Positions 24,417 through 33,967 of a stretch of 64,000 nucleotides of DNA are shown here, piece by piece. The translations under genes were made by a program, and so were the position numbers. The notes beneath the pieces are model-generated. The model was not told the origin of the DNA. It saw only the letters and a list, made by a program, of their open reading frames with translations, and did no database searches. Positions within the stretch are counted from its first letter, which is position 1, and each line of letters starts with the position of its first letter. Origin of the DNA: Microbulbifer sp. Q7 (GTDB lineage Bacteria; Pseudomonadota; Gammaproteobacteria; Pseudomonadales; Cellvibrionaceae); assembly GCF_001639145.1 (NCBI RefSeq), contig NZ_LROY01000001.1, forward strand, positions 684,501 to 748,500. The letters are read 5' to 3'.

Positions 24417-25757
24417 CTACAAGCGGCCGCTGCGTTTCAATTGCCAGTAGGCTTCCACCAGCGACAGATGCATCTCCGATGGCAGGGCGTCCGCCAGAAT
24501 GGTGTTGCGCGCGCGCAATTGCTGCAGCAGGCGCTCGCGGCACGCACTGAAGTCGCGCCCCGCGCTGTACAGCAGTGCGCTGTCGAAATCCGCTACCGGC
24601 TGTTCCAGCAGTTGATCCAGCGCGCGCTCCCGCAGGCAGGCCACCATCACCAGATGGTGGCGGGAAAGCTGTTGCACGGCGCTGGTCAGGTCTTCGCTGT
24701 CTTCGTCCCGCACATTGGTCAGCAGGATGACCAGTGCGCGCCGCTGCTGACGAGCCAAAAGCTGTTCGGCGGCGGCGGTGTAATCACTGTGTGCGGTGCC
24801 GGAGTGGATGTCGTAAACGTGGTTTAGCAGCAGGTTGATACCACCCTCGCCCTTCACCGGTGGCAGGCGGCTGTGCGTGCCGGCGAAACACTGCAGGCCA
24901 ACCGCATCGCCCTGGCGAATGGCCACGTAGGCAGACAGCAGCAGCGCGTTCAGTGCGTGGTCGAAATGGCTCAGCTCGCCATCTCGCGCGCGCATACGCC
25001 GGCCACAGTCCAGCAGGAAAATGATTTCCTGGTCCCGTTCGTCCTGATACTCCCGGCTGATCAACTTCTGCATACGCGCGCTGGCCCGCCAGTCCACCTG
25101 GCGCTGGCTGTCGCCACGGCGGTACTCCCGCAGCTGACGGAAATCCAGACCTTCGCCGCGGCGTTGTTGCTGGTGTACGCCCAGATAGCGCAGGGATTGC
25201 TCGGTGGATAATGCCTGCAGCGAGGAGATGCCGAGGAAGTTCGGGTAGACCTTGACCTCCTGCGGTTCCCCAAGCAGCACCCGGCGTTGCCACAATTTCC
25301 ACGGCGAACTGGCGAGCAGTTCCAGATACCCGAAACCCGCGCGCCCACGCTGCACCGGCGTGGCGTGGTAGTGGGTGTGAATATCCTGGCCCGGGTTGAG
25401 CATAACCCGCAGGGGTAAGTCGCTGCTGCGCAGCTGCGCGGGGAGCTGGTCGGATACCAGCAGGCTAAGTGGACGGGTACCGCGGTTGTGCAGCCGCACA
25501 CCGATCACCTGCTCCACACCCAGGGCGAGATTGCCCGGCAGGTGGCGGTGCCCGCTGAGGCCATCGCTGAGGCCATCTATGTGTCGCCCGGTGGCAAAGT
25601 CCAGCAGCGCAGCGAGTGTCAGCGCGGCCAATCCAAACCACCAGGCACTGCTGAGCAATCCCGCGGCCGCCGGCCACCAGATGCGCGCGGCGCTGACCAG
25701 CAGGGCACAGGCGGCGGCAATCAGCAGCAAGCGGATGAGCAGTGGCGAGGGCTTCAC
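24417..25757 (-). CDS. DUF58 domain membrane protein
   Basis: A 446-residue protein: two N-terminal helices (about 7-50), a beta-rich segment, and a DUF58/vWA-like domain (about 195-400) with the family signature EGLDFRQLREYRRGDSQRQVDW, followed by a vWA-type hydrophobic strand IIFLLDCGRRM that has Asp and Arg rather than the full DxSxS MIDAS. DUF58 proteins pair with MoxR AAA+ ATPases in proposed chaperone or metal-insertion systems. Last gene of a six-gene operon; its start overlaps the moxR stop by 4 bases (ATGA). Confidence 0.9.
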   Translation of the reverse strand: MKPSPLLIRLLLIAAACALLVSAARIWWPAAAGLLSSAWWFGLAALTLAALLDFATGRHIDGLSDGLSGHRHLPGNLALGVEQVIGVRLHNRGTRPLSLLVSDQLPAQLRSSDLPLRVMLNPGQDIHTHYHATPVQRGRAGFGYLELLASSPWKLWQRRVLLGEPQEVKVYPNFLGISSLQALSTEQSLRYLGVHQQQRRGEGLDFRQLREYRRGDSQRQVDWRASARMQKLISREYQDERDQEIIFLLDCGRRMRARDGELSHFDHALNALLLSAYVAIRQGDAVGLQCFAGTHSRLPPVKGEGGINLLLNHVYDIHSGTAHSDYTAAAEQLLARQQRRALVILLTNVRDEDSEDLTSAVQQLSRHHLVMVACLRERALDQLLEQPVADFDSALLYSAGRDFSACRERLLQQLRARNTILADALPSEMHLSLVEAYWQLKRSGRL

Positions 25758-26773
25758 AGCCGCGGGGCCTCCACGGATTCGATGATCTGGCTCAGCACCG
25801 AATCGGCAGTTTCGCCGTCGATCTCCATATCTGGGGAGACCGCGACCCGATGGCGCATCACGGGGATAGCCATGGCCTTGATGTCGTCCGGCAGCACGAA
25901 GTCACGTCCCTGCAGCAGGGCGTGCGCGCGGGCCGCGAGGATCAGGCCGATACTGGCGCGCGGCCCGGCGGCGCGGCGCAACTGCGAGGATTCCCGGGTG
26001 GCCCGTACCAGGCGCACGGCGTACGCCAGCACCTGTTGATCCACCTGGATTTGCGGTACCAGCGCCTGCAGTTGTTGCAGTGCATCGGCGTCAAACACCG
26101 GCTGTACCGAGTCCCGCAGGGTGCGCTCGATATGACCGCCGCTGGCGGCGGCCGCAAGCTGTTCTTCCGCCTGCTGGCTGGGGAAATCAATCAGGACCTT
26201 GAGCAGAAACCGGTCCAGTTCAGCCTCCGGCAGTGGATAGGTACCTTCCTGTTCTACCGGGTTCTGGGTGGCGAGCACCATGAACGGTCGGGGGGTGGCA
26301 TGGGTTTCGCCGTCGATGGTGACCTGATGCTCCTGCATGACTTCCAGCAGCGCCGCCTGGGTTTTGGCCGGCGCGCGATTAATTTCGTCGGCCAGCAGCA
26401 GGTTGGTGAACACCGGGCCGCGGCGCACTTCGAAGCGGCTCTCTGCCATGTGGTAAATGGCGTGGCCGGTGACATCCGCGGGCATCAGGTCGGGGGTGAA
26501 CTGGATGCGACGGAATGCACCGCCAAAGCCGCGCGCCAGGCTTCGCACCAGCAGGGTTTTACCGAGCCCAGGTACTCCTTCCAGCAATACGTGGCCGCCG
26601 GCGAGCAGTGCGATCAGCACCTGATCCACCACCGGTTGCTGGCCGATAACCACCTGGTTGATACGTGCGCGCAAGGTGTTGACCTGGTCGCTGGCACGCT
26701 GCCAGTGATCGACACCAGCGGGGCGAGTGTCTGCGTGATGGGCGGGTGTTGTTTCCAGAGTGGTTTCGCTCAT
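25754..26773 (-). CDS. MoxR-family AAA+ ATPase
   Basis: A 339-residue cytoplasmic ATPase. Walker A GVPGLGKT, Walker [16 protein letters not shown], sensor 1 [23 protein letters not shown] (the MoxR hallmark), and a C-terminal helical lid with arginine-rich [11 protein letters not shown]. MoxR proteins act with vWA or DUF58 partners in maturation of protein complexes and in envelope stress responses. Overlaps DUF58 by 4 bases downstream and DUF4350 by 4 bases upstream, so tightly coupled. The actual client is unknown. Confidence 0.95.
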   Translation of the reverse strand: MSETTLETTPAHHADTRPAGVDHWQRASDQVNTLRARINQVVIGQQPVVDQVLIALLAGGHVLLEGVPGLGKTLLVRSLARGFGGAFRRIQFTPDLMPADVTGHAIYHMAESRFEVRRGPVFTNLLLADEINRAPAKTQAALLEVMQEHQVTIDGETHATPRPFMVLATQNPVEQEGTYPLPEAELDRFLLKVLIDFPSQQAEEQLAAAASGGHIERTLRDSVQPVFDADALQQLQALVPQIQVDQQVLAYAVRLVRATRESSQLRRAAGPRASIGLILAARAHALLQGRDFVLPDDIKAMAIPVMRHRVAVSPDMEIDGETADSVLSQIIESVEAPRL

Positions 26774-28179
26774 AGGGCGGCCTCAATGATCTGAATGCTG
26801 CGCAGGCGCGCGGTAAAGTCTTCCTGAGTGCGGGGTGCGGGCCCCCACAGGGTGTGGATGATTTCTGCTGCGGCGAGGCCGGTTTTTTCTGCCACAGAGG
26901 CAGCAACTTGTTGCTGTTCTGTGCCATCGCACGGGCGGCTTCCGCTGAGCTTTGTACGCAGCGGCGTACGCGCGCGCTCGAACAGCCGCTCACCCCGGTT
27001 CTGGCGCCAGTAAAATTGTCCGCAGGCGCGGATGTGTTCCAGCAGGGAGCGCCGCTCCCTGGCGGGCGCCAGTGCCAGCGGTCCGAAGCGCCGGCTGCGG
27101 TTGGCGATCCACGCCGCCAGTGCGAGTAGCCCGGCAACCAGCAGTTCCAGGGCATAGCGCTGAATCAGGGTGCCCAGCGTGTCGAAGCGCGGCCGGGTGA
27201 CCATCACCAGGTCGCGCTCGCCGACTAGATGGGCGAGAAAATAGGCGTGGTCAAATTCCCCGATACGATCGTTTTGCCACAGGCTGCCGTCGGTCATCAG
27301 TGTCAGTCGGCCGCGGCCACGCTCGTAGTACACCAGCGGTGACAGGGTGGGAATATTCTGGAATGCCACCCAGTGCAGAGGCTCTCCGTCTACATCGACA
27401 TCGCTGGTCTGGCCCATCATTTCGTGGGTGAGCGCGGTGCGTGGATTGAAATAGAGCGCGTAGCTGCTGCCACCGTCACTGGTGAGGTTGATCAGGCGCT
27501 CGGGGTCGATATCCGGGTTGCGCGGCTCCGCTTCGTGTGGCTGAGCGTCGTGCGGCTCGGAGCCAGCAGACGAAGCTTCGAAGGATGCGGCTCCCTCCTG
27601 CGGCGCGCTGCTGTGTTCGCTCTTATCGTTGCCGTTGCCACCGCTGTCACCGTTGCTGCGTTGCTCTGCGCGGAGTTTGCGGTTGTGCTCGCGCATGAGT
27701 TCACTCACCGTTTTGCCCTGCAGCTCACTGGCCTCTTCGCCGAATACTTCCCGCAGTTGCCGGTTAAAGTAGAGATCCAGGTCGCCCTCGGTGACTTCCA
27801 GCTCCAGAGCCTGCAGCAACAGATCCTGCTCGTGGTCGCCGGTGCCCTGGTGGGCGATGACGATGGCGTGGCCACCGGATTCGATCCAGTCCAAGAATTC
27901 GCGCAGGCGATCAGCATTGTAGATCTGGCTGGAGCTGGCGAGAAACAGGGCATCGCCGTCGTTAAGGGTGGCGAGCACGGAAATATTGTCGGCGCGGCGA
28001 TGGTGAATGCCGACCCGGTCGAGGAAGCGATGAGCGGCGAGATAGGGGTTGCGCCGTGCCTCGGGGCCAAACCCGCGATCCACCTCCTCGGTGTGTCGCT
28101 CGAAAAAAACCAAAAACAGGCCACTGGCAACGGCGACCAGCAGCAGGGTGATGAAGATAGCGAGCCGGCTCAGTTTCAC
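26770..28179 (-). CDS. DUF4350 domain membrane protein
   Basis: A 469-residue protein with an N-terminal helix (about 7-26), a DUF4350 domain (about 40-330; RNPYLAAHRFLDRVG, then SGGHAIVIAHQG), a second helix near 345-365 (LELLVAGLLALAAWIA) and a cytoplasmic tail with RSLLEHIRACGQFYWR. A charged, low-complexity insert (about 150-225) rich in Ser, Glu and Gly splits the DUF4350 domain. The domain resembles ABC-type Gldg/ThuA-like glutamine-amidotransferase folds, with unknown activity. Coupled by 4-base overlaps on both sides in the moxR operon. Confidence 0.85.
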   Translation of the reverse strand: MKLSRLAIFITLLLVAVASGLFLVFFERHTEEVDRGFGPEARRNPYLAAHRFLDRVGIHHRRADNISVLATLNDGDALFLASSSQIYNADRLREFLDWIESGGHAIVIAHQGTGDHEQDLLLQALELEVTEGDLDLYFNRQLREVFGEEASELQGKTVSELMREHNRKLRAEQRSNGDSGGNGNDKSEHSSAPQEGAASFEASSAGSEPHDAQPHEAEPRNPDIDPERLINLTSDGGSSYALYFNPRTALTHEMMGQTSDVDVDGEPLHWVAFQNIPTLSPLVYYERGRGRLTLMTDGSLWQNDRIGEFDHAYFLAHLVGERDLVMVTRPRFDTLGTLIQRYALELLVAGLLALAAWIANRSRRFGPLALAPARERRSLLEHIRACGQFYWRQNRGERLFERARTPLRTKLSGSRPCDGTEQQQVAASVAEKTGLAAAEIIHTLWGPAPRTQEDFTARLRSIQIIEAAL

Positions 28180-29756
28180 GATGCTGCCTCCCGCTCACGG
28201 AAAACCTGTTGCCACTGTGTGCACAGGGATTCCAGTTGCGCGCGCGCAGGTGGCTGATGTGCGTAAGCCTGGCGCTGCCAGACAGCGGTAAGCTGGCTGA
28301 AAAAATGCACAAGTGCCGGCTGCAAACGCGGGTCCTGCCCGGCTTCATCCCGCACCAGTTGTGCACACTCCGCTTCCGTGTGGTGATCGCGGAAGGCGCA
28401 ATCGAATTGCGAGATCAGGTTCGACAGGCTGGCGCGGTACAGTAGCCCCATGGCGTCGCGCTGGTGGCCGGCCTGCCACAGAGCCAGTACCTCGCGGGTC
28501 ACATCTTCCGGCAGGCTCTCGCGGCGCACATCCAGCCCGAACAGGGTTTGTGGGTGCGGACGCGCGGCGGCCTGCTCCGGTGCGCGGTAGCCGAGCAGTG
28601 CGCGCAGGTGATCGCGGTAACGCCACAGCAAGTAGGCCACGAGGGCGATGGCCGTGGTCCACAGCAGCACTTCAATAATACCGGCGAGCAAGGGCCAGAA
28701 TGCGCTCTCGCTGCCAACCTCTTCATCACCGCCCAGCCCTTCCAGCCACTCGATAAACGCGATAAACCAGGCGGGGATGGGATACTCGCGGGATTCAAAG
28801 GTTTTCAAGCGCCAGTGGCTGACCTGCTCGCGCTGGTGAAAATCCTCGTCTGCCAGCACCTCGTCGATCACGGTTTCTGCCTGGCCGGGGGTGACGATAT
28901 CCGCGTGCGCCGGCTGTGGTACGAGCATTGCGCTCATCCATACCAGGGTCACAGCGCAGGCGAGCGATGCGACGGTCGCGGCGCGGGTAGTGGGGGCTTT
29001 GCGCGGGCGTTTCTGCTGTGCGTCGAGACGGGCGCGCAATTTTCGGAACTGGATTTCGATATCCCAGGCCTCCAACTCAACGCGCCGGCCGATATACAGC
29101 ATGAACCCGCCACACACATAAAACGGCGCGACCGCGGCCATCACCAGCAGGGTGAGGCCATTGGCGATCCAGGCAGACAGCACACTGTTGTCGCTGACGA
29201 GGGGTATCCAGTCAATCTCCAGCTGTGCCGGCAGCATCAGGTAAAACAAGGCCGCAAGGCCCATCACCAGGATCATTTCCACATGCACACCGACGATATG
29301 CAGCCAGCTGGCGGTACTGGCGGCATTGCGGTGCAGCAGGGCGATGCGGGTCGCGCGTGTCTTTCCCTGTGCATGCTCCAGCACCGTCACCGGTAGATCG
29401 AAGGCGCGGGTAAAGCTGAGTCGTCGCCAGGTCAGCCAGGCAAGCCAGTCGTGGCGATTGGCAGCGCGAAACTGTGCCAACGCTGCGCGGTTACGCATGG
29501 GTTCGTTGAACAGCTTGCGGCTTGCCACCAGCAGCGGCAGCCGCTCAAACGCCGGCTTCATCCACCAGACCGCAAAAATTACCCAGTTTGGGCTGCCCGG
29601 AAAGATGAGCCCCAGCAGTAAAAACAGGGCAGCGGCCGGCAGCAACCAGAGTGCCGCCAGTTGCCACCACAGCGGGCGCGCGAGCAGGATGCCGAGGTCA
29701 ACCGACTCCCAGCCGGAGCGCGGTCGTGCGCGCACGGCGAGACGGTCGAGGTTCAA
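28176..29756 (-). CDS. DUF4129 domain membrane protein
   Basis: A 526-residue polytopic protein: helices near 40-60, 160-180, 205-235, 265-285 and 355-380, followed by a C-terminal cytoplasmic domain (about 410-525) with the DUF4129 pattern ALWQAGHQRDAMGLLYRASLSNL. DUF4129 is common in transglutaminase-like and MoxR-linked membrane proteins. Third gene of the six-gene operon, overlapping its neighbours by 4 bases each. Function unknown. Confidence 0.85.
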   Translation of the reverse strand: MNLDRLAVRARPRSGWESVDLGILLARPLWWQLAALWLLPAAALFLLLGLIFPGSPNWVIFAVWWMKPAFERLPLLVASRKLFNEPMRNRAALAQFRAANRHDWLAWLTWRRLSFTRAFDLPVTVLEHAQGKTRATRIALLHRNAASTASWLHIVGVHVEMILVMGLAALFYLMLPAQLEIDWIPLVSDNSVLSAWIANGLTLLVMAAVAPFYVCGGFMLYIGRRVELEAWDIEIQFRKLRARLDAQQKRPRKAPTTRAATVASLACAVTLVWMSAMLVPQPAHADIVTPGQAETVIDEVLADEDFHQREQVSHWRLKTFESREYPIPAWFIAFIEWLEGLGGDEEVGSESAFWPLLAGIIEVLLWTTAIALVAYLLWRYRDHLRALLGYRAPEQAAARPHPQTLFGLDVRRESLPEDVTREVLALWQAGHQRDAMGLLYRASLSNLISQFDCAFRDHHTEAECAQLVRDEAGQDPRLQPALVHFFSQLTAVWQRQAYAHQPPARAQLESLCTQWQQVFREREAAS

Positions 29757-30760
29757 GGTTTACCTCCAGCGATGGCGGGGCTGGGTCGCTGAGAGCGCCC
29801 GGCAAACACGCAGTAGCTGATGACCAGTAGCCAGAAAAAACTCCCCACCGCGAGCTTCACCGCAATGCTCACCTGGGTGCTCGACGACCAGAAGGCTTCG
29901 AGGAAGGCGGCGATCACCAGCATCAGGAAGGTGCCGTACATTATTTTCATTGACTCACGCGCGGCCCCGCGCAGGGAATCCCGGCGGCGCTGATTGCCGG
30001 GGTTGATCAGGGAGTGCCCCAGGTGCAGCCCGGCCGCGCCGGCAAACACAATGGCGGTCAGTTCGAAAGCGCCGTGACCGATAACAAACGGATAGAAGGT
30101 GGACACAAATCCCACGCGGGTGATGTGGCCGAAAATCGCACCGAGAAATAATCCGTTGAACACCAGGAAAAAGATGGAGCCCAGCCCGAACAGTATGCCT
30201 GCAGCAAAGGTGCGGAAGGCGATACCGATATTATTCTTGATATAGAACCCGAACATCTGCAGGTCGGTGTCTGATCCGCGTTCACGCCCCAGCACCCGGT
30301 TGGCCGGGTCGTACATGGATTCAATTTGCAGCACCTGCTCCGGCGACATCACCGCGTAAATCAGCGCGTCGTTCGAGTAACTGCCAAAGCCCATCACCAG
30401 TGCGGGGGCGAGAAACAGCGCACAGGCGAGCCACACGAAGCGCGCCTGCTGGCGCAGGGCCTGGGGAAAGCCGGCAAACAGGTAATCGAGCCAGCGGCTT
30501 CTGGAAACCGGCTCCTGCCGATAGAGCCGCTGGTGGCAGTCCATCACCAGCTGGTTGAGGCGGCCTATCAGCTGGCTGGTGTACTGTCGCTCCTTCGCCA
30601 CTGCGAGGTGCTGGCACAGCCGCCGGTAACTGGCCGGCAGGTCGTCCACGTCCGCCTGCTGGGTGGTTGTTACCACCGCATGCTTGCGGTAGCCGGCGAG
30701 TGTATTTTCAAGTTGTAGCCACAGGTTTTGGTGGCGCTGCTCGAAATCCCGTTGCTTCAC
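29753..30760 (-). CDS. Stage II sporulation protein M-like membrane protein
   Basis: A 335-residue inner-membrane protein of the SpoIIM family, found widely in non-sporulating bacteria. The soluble N-terminus (about 1-110) is followed by five or so helices; the central NNIGIAFRTFAAGILFGLGS and the YPFVIGHGAFELTAI motifs are characteristic. In Bacillus, SpoIIM belongs to the DMP peptidoglycan hydrolase complex; here the MoxR context suggests a different membrane role. 4-base overlaps at both ends. Confidence 0.88.
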   Translation of the reverse strand: MKQRDFEQRHQNLWLQLENTLAGYRKHAVVTTTQQADVDDLPASYRRLCQHLAVAKERQYTSQLIGRLNQLVMDCHQRLYRQEPVSRSRWLDYLFAGFPQALRQQARFVWLACALFLAPALVMGFGSYSNDALIYAVMSPEQVLQIESMYDPANRVLGRERGSDTDLQMFGFYIKNNIGIAFRTFAAGILFGLGSIFFLVFNGLFLGAIFGHITRVGFVSTFYPFVIGHGAFELTAIVFAGAAGLHLGHSLINPGNQRRRDSLRGAARESMKIMYGTFLMLVIAAFLEAFWSSSTQVSIAVKLAVGSFFWLLVISYCVFAGRSQRPSPAIAGGKP

Positions 30761-31533
30761 TGGTCACCTGCCTGTCTTGTTGCGCGCGGCGCAACCTCTT
30801 CTGCGGCACGTTCGCCAAGCAGCCAGCGGCCAATACCGTATAACCGGCCGAGCCCCGCGTCACCGGTTTTGCCGGTGATCGGCTGCAGCAGGTCTGCCAG
30901 CTCCTGTTGCCGCGGGCGGCTCAGTGCGCGGTGACGTTGGCTGAGGCTTACGATGGCCTGCTGATCTTCCAGTGCCAGCCCCCGGGGTGGGGGCACCGGC
31001 GGCACCGCGGGCAAATCGGTGGATGCCGCGGGGGATTCCCGGTACACCACCAGGGTGCCAGCGGCATGGTCGCCCAGGCGCCGGAAATCCCGGCTGCAGG
31101 TCATGCTGATAATACCGGCGAAGTAGCCGAATGGCAGGAAGTCTGCGAACCGCAGTAGGTTGCGCATGATCGACGGCCCCCAGCCGATGGGGGTGAGGTT
31201 GTCGTTGATCACTGCAATGGAAAACGCGCGCTTGCCCGGGGTTTGTCCACCGCGCAACACCTCAAACAAAACCGGGTAGAACCACTCTAGCAAGAACGAC
31301 ACCAGCAGCCACATGCCCACACCCGCATCGCCGGCCACGCTCATTGCTATACCGAGGATCAGCAGAATCAGCGTGCGGTAGAACAGGTCCACGGAGTAGG
31401 CGAGTATACGCGGCAAAGGCCCCGCAACGCGGGAGGTGAGGTCGATCCCTTCTGGCGTTTCGATCTCGAACAGGGTGTCGAGACCCTGGATATCGGCCGC
31501 TATTTGGGACGTGGCTGGCATAGTCTTGTGCAT
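30757..31533 (-). CDS. RDD family membrane protein
   Basis: A 258-residue protein; the RDD domain (about 37-170) has LTSRVAGPLPRILAYSVDLFY and GQTPGKRAFSIAVIND, with three or four helices. The C-terminal third is soluble and Arg/Pro-rich. Some RDD proteins are Na+/H+ exchangers, others are accessory membrane proteins. First gene of the operon RDD-SpoIIM-DUF4129-DUF4350-MoxR-DUF58. ATG 31533 or ATG 31521 could be the start; neither has a clear ribosome-binding site. Confidence 0.88.
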   Translation of the reverse strand: MHKTMPATSQIAADIQGLDTLFEIETPEGIDLTSRVAGPLPRILAYSVDLFYRTLILLILGIAMSVAGDAGVGMWLLVSFLLEWFYPVLFEVLRGGQTPGKRAFSIAVINDNLTPIGWGPSIMRNLLRFADFLPFGYFAGIISMTCSRDFRRLGDHAAGTLVVYRESPAASTDLPAVPPVPPPRGLALEDQQAIVSLSQRHRALSRPRQQELADLLQPITGKTGDAGLGRLYGIGRWLLGERAAEEVAPRATRQAGDQ

Positions 31534-31589
31534 CGGGCAGAGCTACCGCTTGGGCGGCAGAGAATCTTTGGCTTTTGCAAAATGAACGC

Positions 31590-31624
31590 CGGCATAAAGG
31601 CAGAAGAAGTCCGCCTTTATACCG
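31590..31624 (-). terminator. Probable terminator hairpin
   Basis: Eight-base-pair arms ATAAAGGC / GCCTTTAT with an 11-base loop, extended by three pairs beyond one mismatch. It lies 10 bases past the stop of the 31634 gene on the minus strand. No immediate T-run follows, so termination would be inefficient. Confidence 0.4.
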
Positions 31625-31633
31625 GTGGGAAAA

Positions 31634-32386
31634 TCAAATTTCCGGATTGGCTTCATGGCCGCCAAACATATTGCGGTACAGGATGCCGTAGGCAATGCTC
31701 AGGGTTGGAATAGCCCAGATCAGGCCAATCAACAGCGCCAGGAAACCCGCGATATACAGCAGCGCAATAACGATAAAGAACCCAAATACCGGGAACCAGT
31801 GTTTGGTGATCGCCTTGCGAGAGGTTTCCAGAGCCTGCCAGGGGCCCATATTCTTGTCCACGATCAGCGGCATCATCATCAAATAGCCGATCATCAGGTA
31901 GATACCGGGCAGCACCAGTAGAATAAATCCAATGCCGATCAGCAGGTACATCAGGATCATACCCAGAGCCAGCGGCAGGATCTTGTCAAAGTGGGCGAAA
32001 ACCTCGGTGCCGGAGACTGTTTCATCCCGTGCGATTTTCACGCCGATCATGATCATGCCCGCTGCCAGTGGTGCGGAGGCCACGAGAACAATCAGGTCCG
32101 ACACGATACTGCCGATACCCGGGTTGGTTTCGGGGTCGGTGAGGGACTGCCCGGAAATCAGTGAAGCCACAATGGCAATGGCGATCGAGGCCACAAAATA
32201 CAGCAGCACACCCAGCCAAACGGTGCCCTTGTTGCCCTTGGTCTTGGCCCAGGCTTCATTCAGGGTATCGCCGATGGCGACCTGATAGTCCCCCGCCAGC
32301 GCACCGGGTATCGAACCCATCTTGGGGTTGTCACCCTGATCCCCCGCCAGCTCGGATTTTGGCGCGCTGTAAATATCACTACTCAT
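31634..32386 (-). CDS. Integral membrane protein of unknown function
   Basis: A 250-residue membrane protein with a polar 55-residue N-terminus and six or so helices. Residues 130-205 (LALGMILMYLLIGIGFILLVLPGIYL, then KNMGPWQALETSRKAI) match a pattern seen in DUF975-like or GlpQ-membrane-domain-like proteins: paired helices followed by an amphipathic helix with ALxxSxxA. Such proteins are often linked to envelope or lipid functions, but nothing specific can be claimed. Separated from the RDD gene by about 100 bases. Confidence 0.75.
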   Translation of the reverse strand: MSSDIYSAPKSELAGDQGDNPKMGSIPGALAGDYQVAIGDTLNEAWAKTKGNKGTVWLGVLLYFVASIAIAIVASLISGQSLTDPETNPGIGSIVSDLIVLVASAPLAAGMIMIGVKIARDETVSGTEVFAHFDKILPLALGMILMYLLIGIGFILLVLPGIYLMIGYLMMMPLIVDKNMGPWQALETSRKAITKHWFPVFGFFIVIALLYIAGFLALLIGLIWAIPTLSIAYGILYRNMFGGHEANPEI

Positions 32387-32607
32387 GGTCGAAATTCCTT
32401 GATCTAATTTTTACCTTATTGTTGCCGGTGCTACATCCAGAACCCGGTTTCTCCTGCGATACGCCGGTATCGGCAACAGGACCTGCAACAATACCACAGG
32501 CGCAGCGGGTATTGGCGTCATAAACCCCTTGGTGTAAGCGTCTGTAATTGCGAGCGGCGCAACGCTACTATTGCCTCCAGTTATCCGATGGCGATGGTGA
32601 GAAGGGA

Positions 32608-33222
32608 ATGGGAAAGTGGTTGTTGCGTACCGGGCTGGCGGTAGTGCTAGTGGGCGGTGTATATGCGGCGTTGCCCTGGTACTCCGCGCACCGGCTGATC
32701 GAGGCCGCCCATCACGAAGACACCGCGGCACTCGAGCGGTATGTAGATTTCCCGGTGTTGCGGGCGAACATACGCGCGCGTATTCAAGCGAAACTGCAGC
32801 AATCCATGGGTGAAGATATCCCCCCGGATCTGGGTGGTCTGTTTGCGGCCGGCGCTGATCTGCTGCTGGGGCCGCTGGTGGACCGGCTGATCAGCGCCCA
32901 AGGCATTGCCGACCTGATTCAGGGGCAGAAGGACTGGCGGGCGTTCGAGCGGGATCTGGAGCGGGTATTTGGCGGCACCGGCCGGCAGCCACAAACGCCC
33001 CCGCCGCAGCGCCGCGAGGAAGTGGTCGAAGACACGACAGCCGCTGAACATGACCATCACTGGCAACTGCGCCGCTGGTACTTCAGCGGGCCCAATACCG
33101 TGTCGGTAATCTGTGGCAACAAAGTGGATGAAACGGGTGTAAAACTGTCACTGCAACGGAATGGTTGGCGCTGGCAATTGGTGGATATGGTTTTGATCGA
33201 TACAGAAAACGGGGAAATTTGA
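32608..33222 (+). CDS. DUF2939 domain protein
   Basis: A 204-residue protein with an N-terminal signal anchor (MGKWLLRTGLAVVLVGGVYA) and the DUF2939 core: YSAHRLIEAAHHEDTAALERYVDFPVLR, then a helical segment and a C-terminal beta-rich part (WQLRRWYFSGPNTVSV). A Pro/Glu-rich linker lies near residues 130-150. Function of the family is unknown; it is probably periplasmic. ATG 32608 has GAGAAGG upstream, preferred over the farther ATG at 32548. Two bases separate it from the following DUF2237 gene. Confidence 0.85.
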   Translation: MGKWLLRTGLAVVLVGGVYAALPWYSAHRLIEAAHHEDTAALERYVDFPVLRANIRARIQAKLQQSMGEDIPPDLGGLFAAGADLLLGPLVDRLISAQGIADLIQGQKDWRAFERDLERVFGGTGRQPQTPPPQRREEVVEDTTAAEHDHHWQLRRWYFSGPNTVSVICGNKVDETGVKLSLQRNGWRWQLVDMVLIDTENGEI

Positions 33223-33224
33223 CA

Positions 33225-33614
33225 ATGGCGATAGCACTGGAAATGCACGAATCAAAAAACGTCTTTGGTGAGGCGCTGATCCCCTGTAGCCGCGATCCCC
33301 TGACCGGTTTTTTCCGCGATGGATGTTGCAATACCAATGATCAGGATATGGGGTCGCACACGGTGTGTGTGGAGGTGACAAAGGATTTTCTGCGGTTTTC
33401 CAGCGAGCGCGGTAATGACCTGAGCACGCCGGTGGAAGAGTTCGGTTTTCCCGGCCTGAATCCGGGCGATCGCTGGTGCCTGTGCGCCGCGCGTTGGCTC
33501 GAGGCACAGCAGGCGGACATGGCGCCGCGGGTTTACCTGCAGCGCACCCACCAGCGCGCGCTGGAAATTGTTCCTTTAGAGCTGCTGCGCCAGTACGCGG
33601 TGGATTTGAACTAG
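33225..33614 (+). CDS. DUF2237 domain protein
   Basis: A 129-residue cytoplasmic protein of the DUF2237 family: NVFGEALIPCSRDPLTGFFRDGCCNT, VCVEVTKDFLRFS and PEFGFPGL-type motifs with several conserved cysteines (PC, GCC, WCLCA). The family is widely distributed and uncharacterised; the cysteines could bind metal. The ATG at 33225 follows GGGGAA and comes two bases after the upstream stop, so the two are probably co-translated. The C-terminus, VPLELLRQYAVDLN, is complete. Confidence 0.9.
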   Translation: MAIALEMHESKNVFGEALIPCSRDPLTGFFRDGCCNTNDQDMGSHTVCVEVTKDFLRFSSERGNDLSTPVEEFGFPGLNPGDRWCLCAARWLEAQQADMAPRVYLQRTHQRALEIVPLELLRQYAVDLN

Positions 33615-33967
33615 GAACCACCGGTGAGGCGGTGAAAAAAGCGGTAGTATTTTGTGCCCGGCACTAGAATCCGGCACTAGAGCCCGGCAGTCAAAGTGCC
33701 CTGAAGCAAGCCGTCCTGGCCTGCTCAGAGCCAGCCTTTCGACTGATAACCAACTCACAGGATGAACATTGTTGGTGAGCGCAGTGTCCGTACCGGCTGG
33801 CATCCCTGATTGAGACGTCAGCCTGCTCAGTACCAAGAGTGCGCGTTTAGCGGCGGGCAAACAATAGCTCTTTCAAGCCAAAATGGTTGCATTGCGTGAA
33901 AATCTGTGACCGGGTTGCGCCTTTTTATTCATAATGCGTGTGGTGCTGGTCACGTTCTGCGCGTTCC
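33615..33967. other. Gene-free spacer
   Basis: About 350 bases between DUF2237 and the convergent LuxR regulator. It contains the short repeat at 33658-33690. I see no convincing gene, terminator or RNA; a 94-codon minus-strand frame here (33576-33860) has no homology I recognise and overlaps the end of the DUF2237 gene. Confidence 0.6.
33658..33690. repeat. 13-bp direct repeat, about 2.5 copies
   Basis: CCGGCACTAGA occurs at 33658-33668 and 33671-33681, each followed by a two-base spacer, and a partial third copy (CCGGCAG) follows at 33684. It lies just downstream of the DUF2237 stop. Confidence 0.6.

Noticed and set aside
29753..30760. Sporulation gene
   Set aside because: SpoIIM-like proteins are common in non-sporulating Gram-negatives in MoxR operons; nothing else indicates sporulation.
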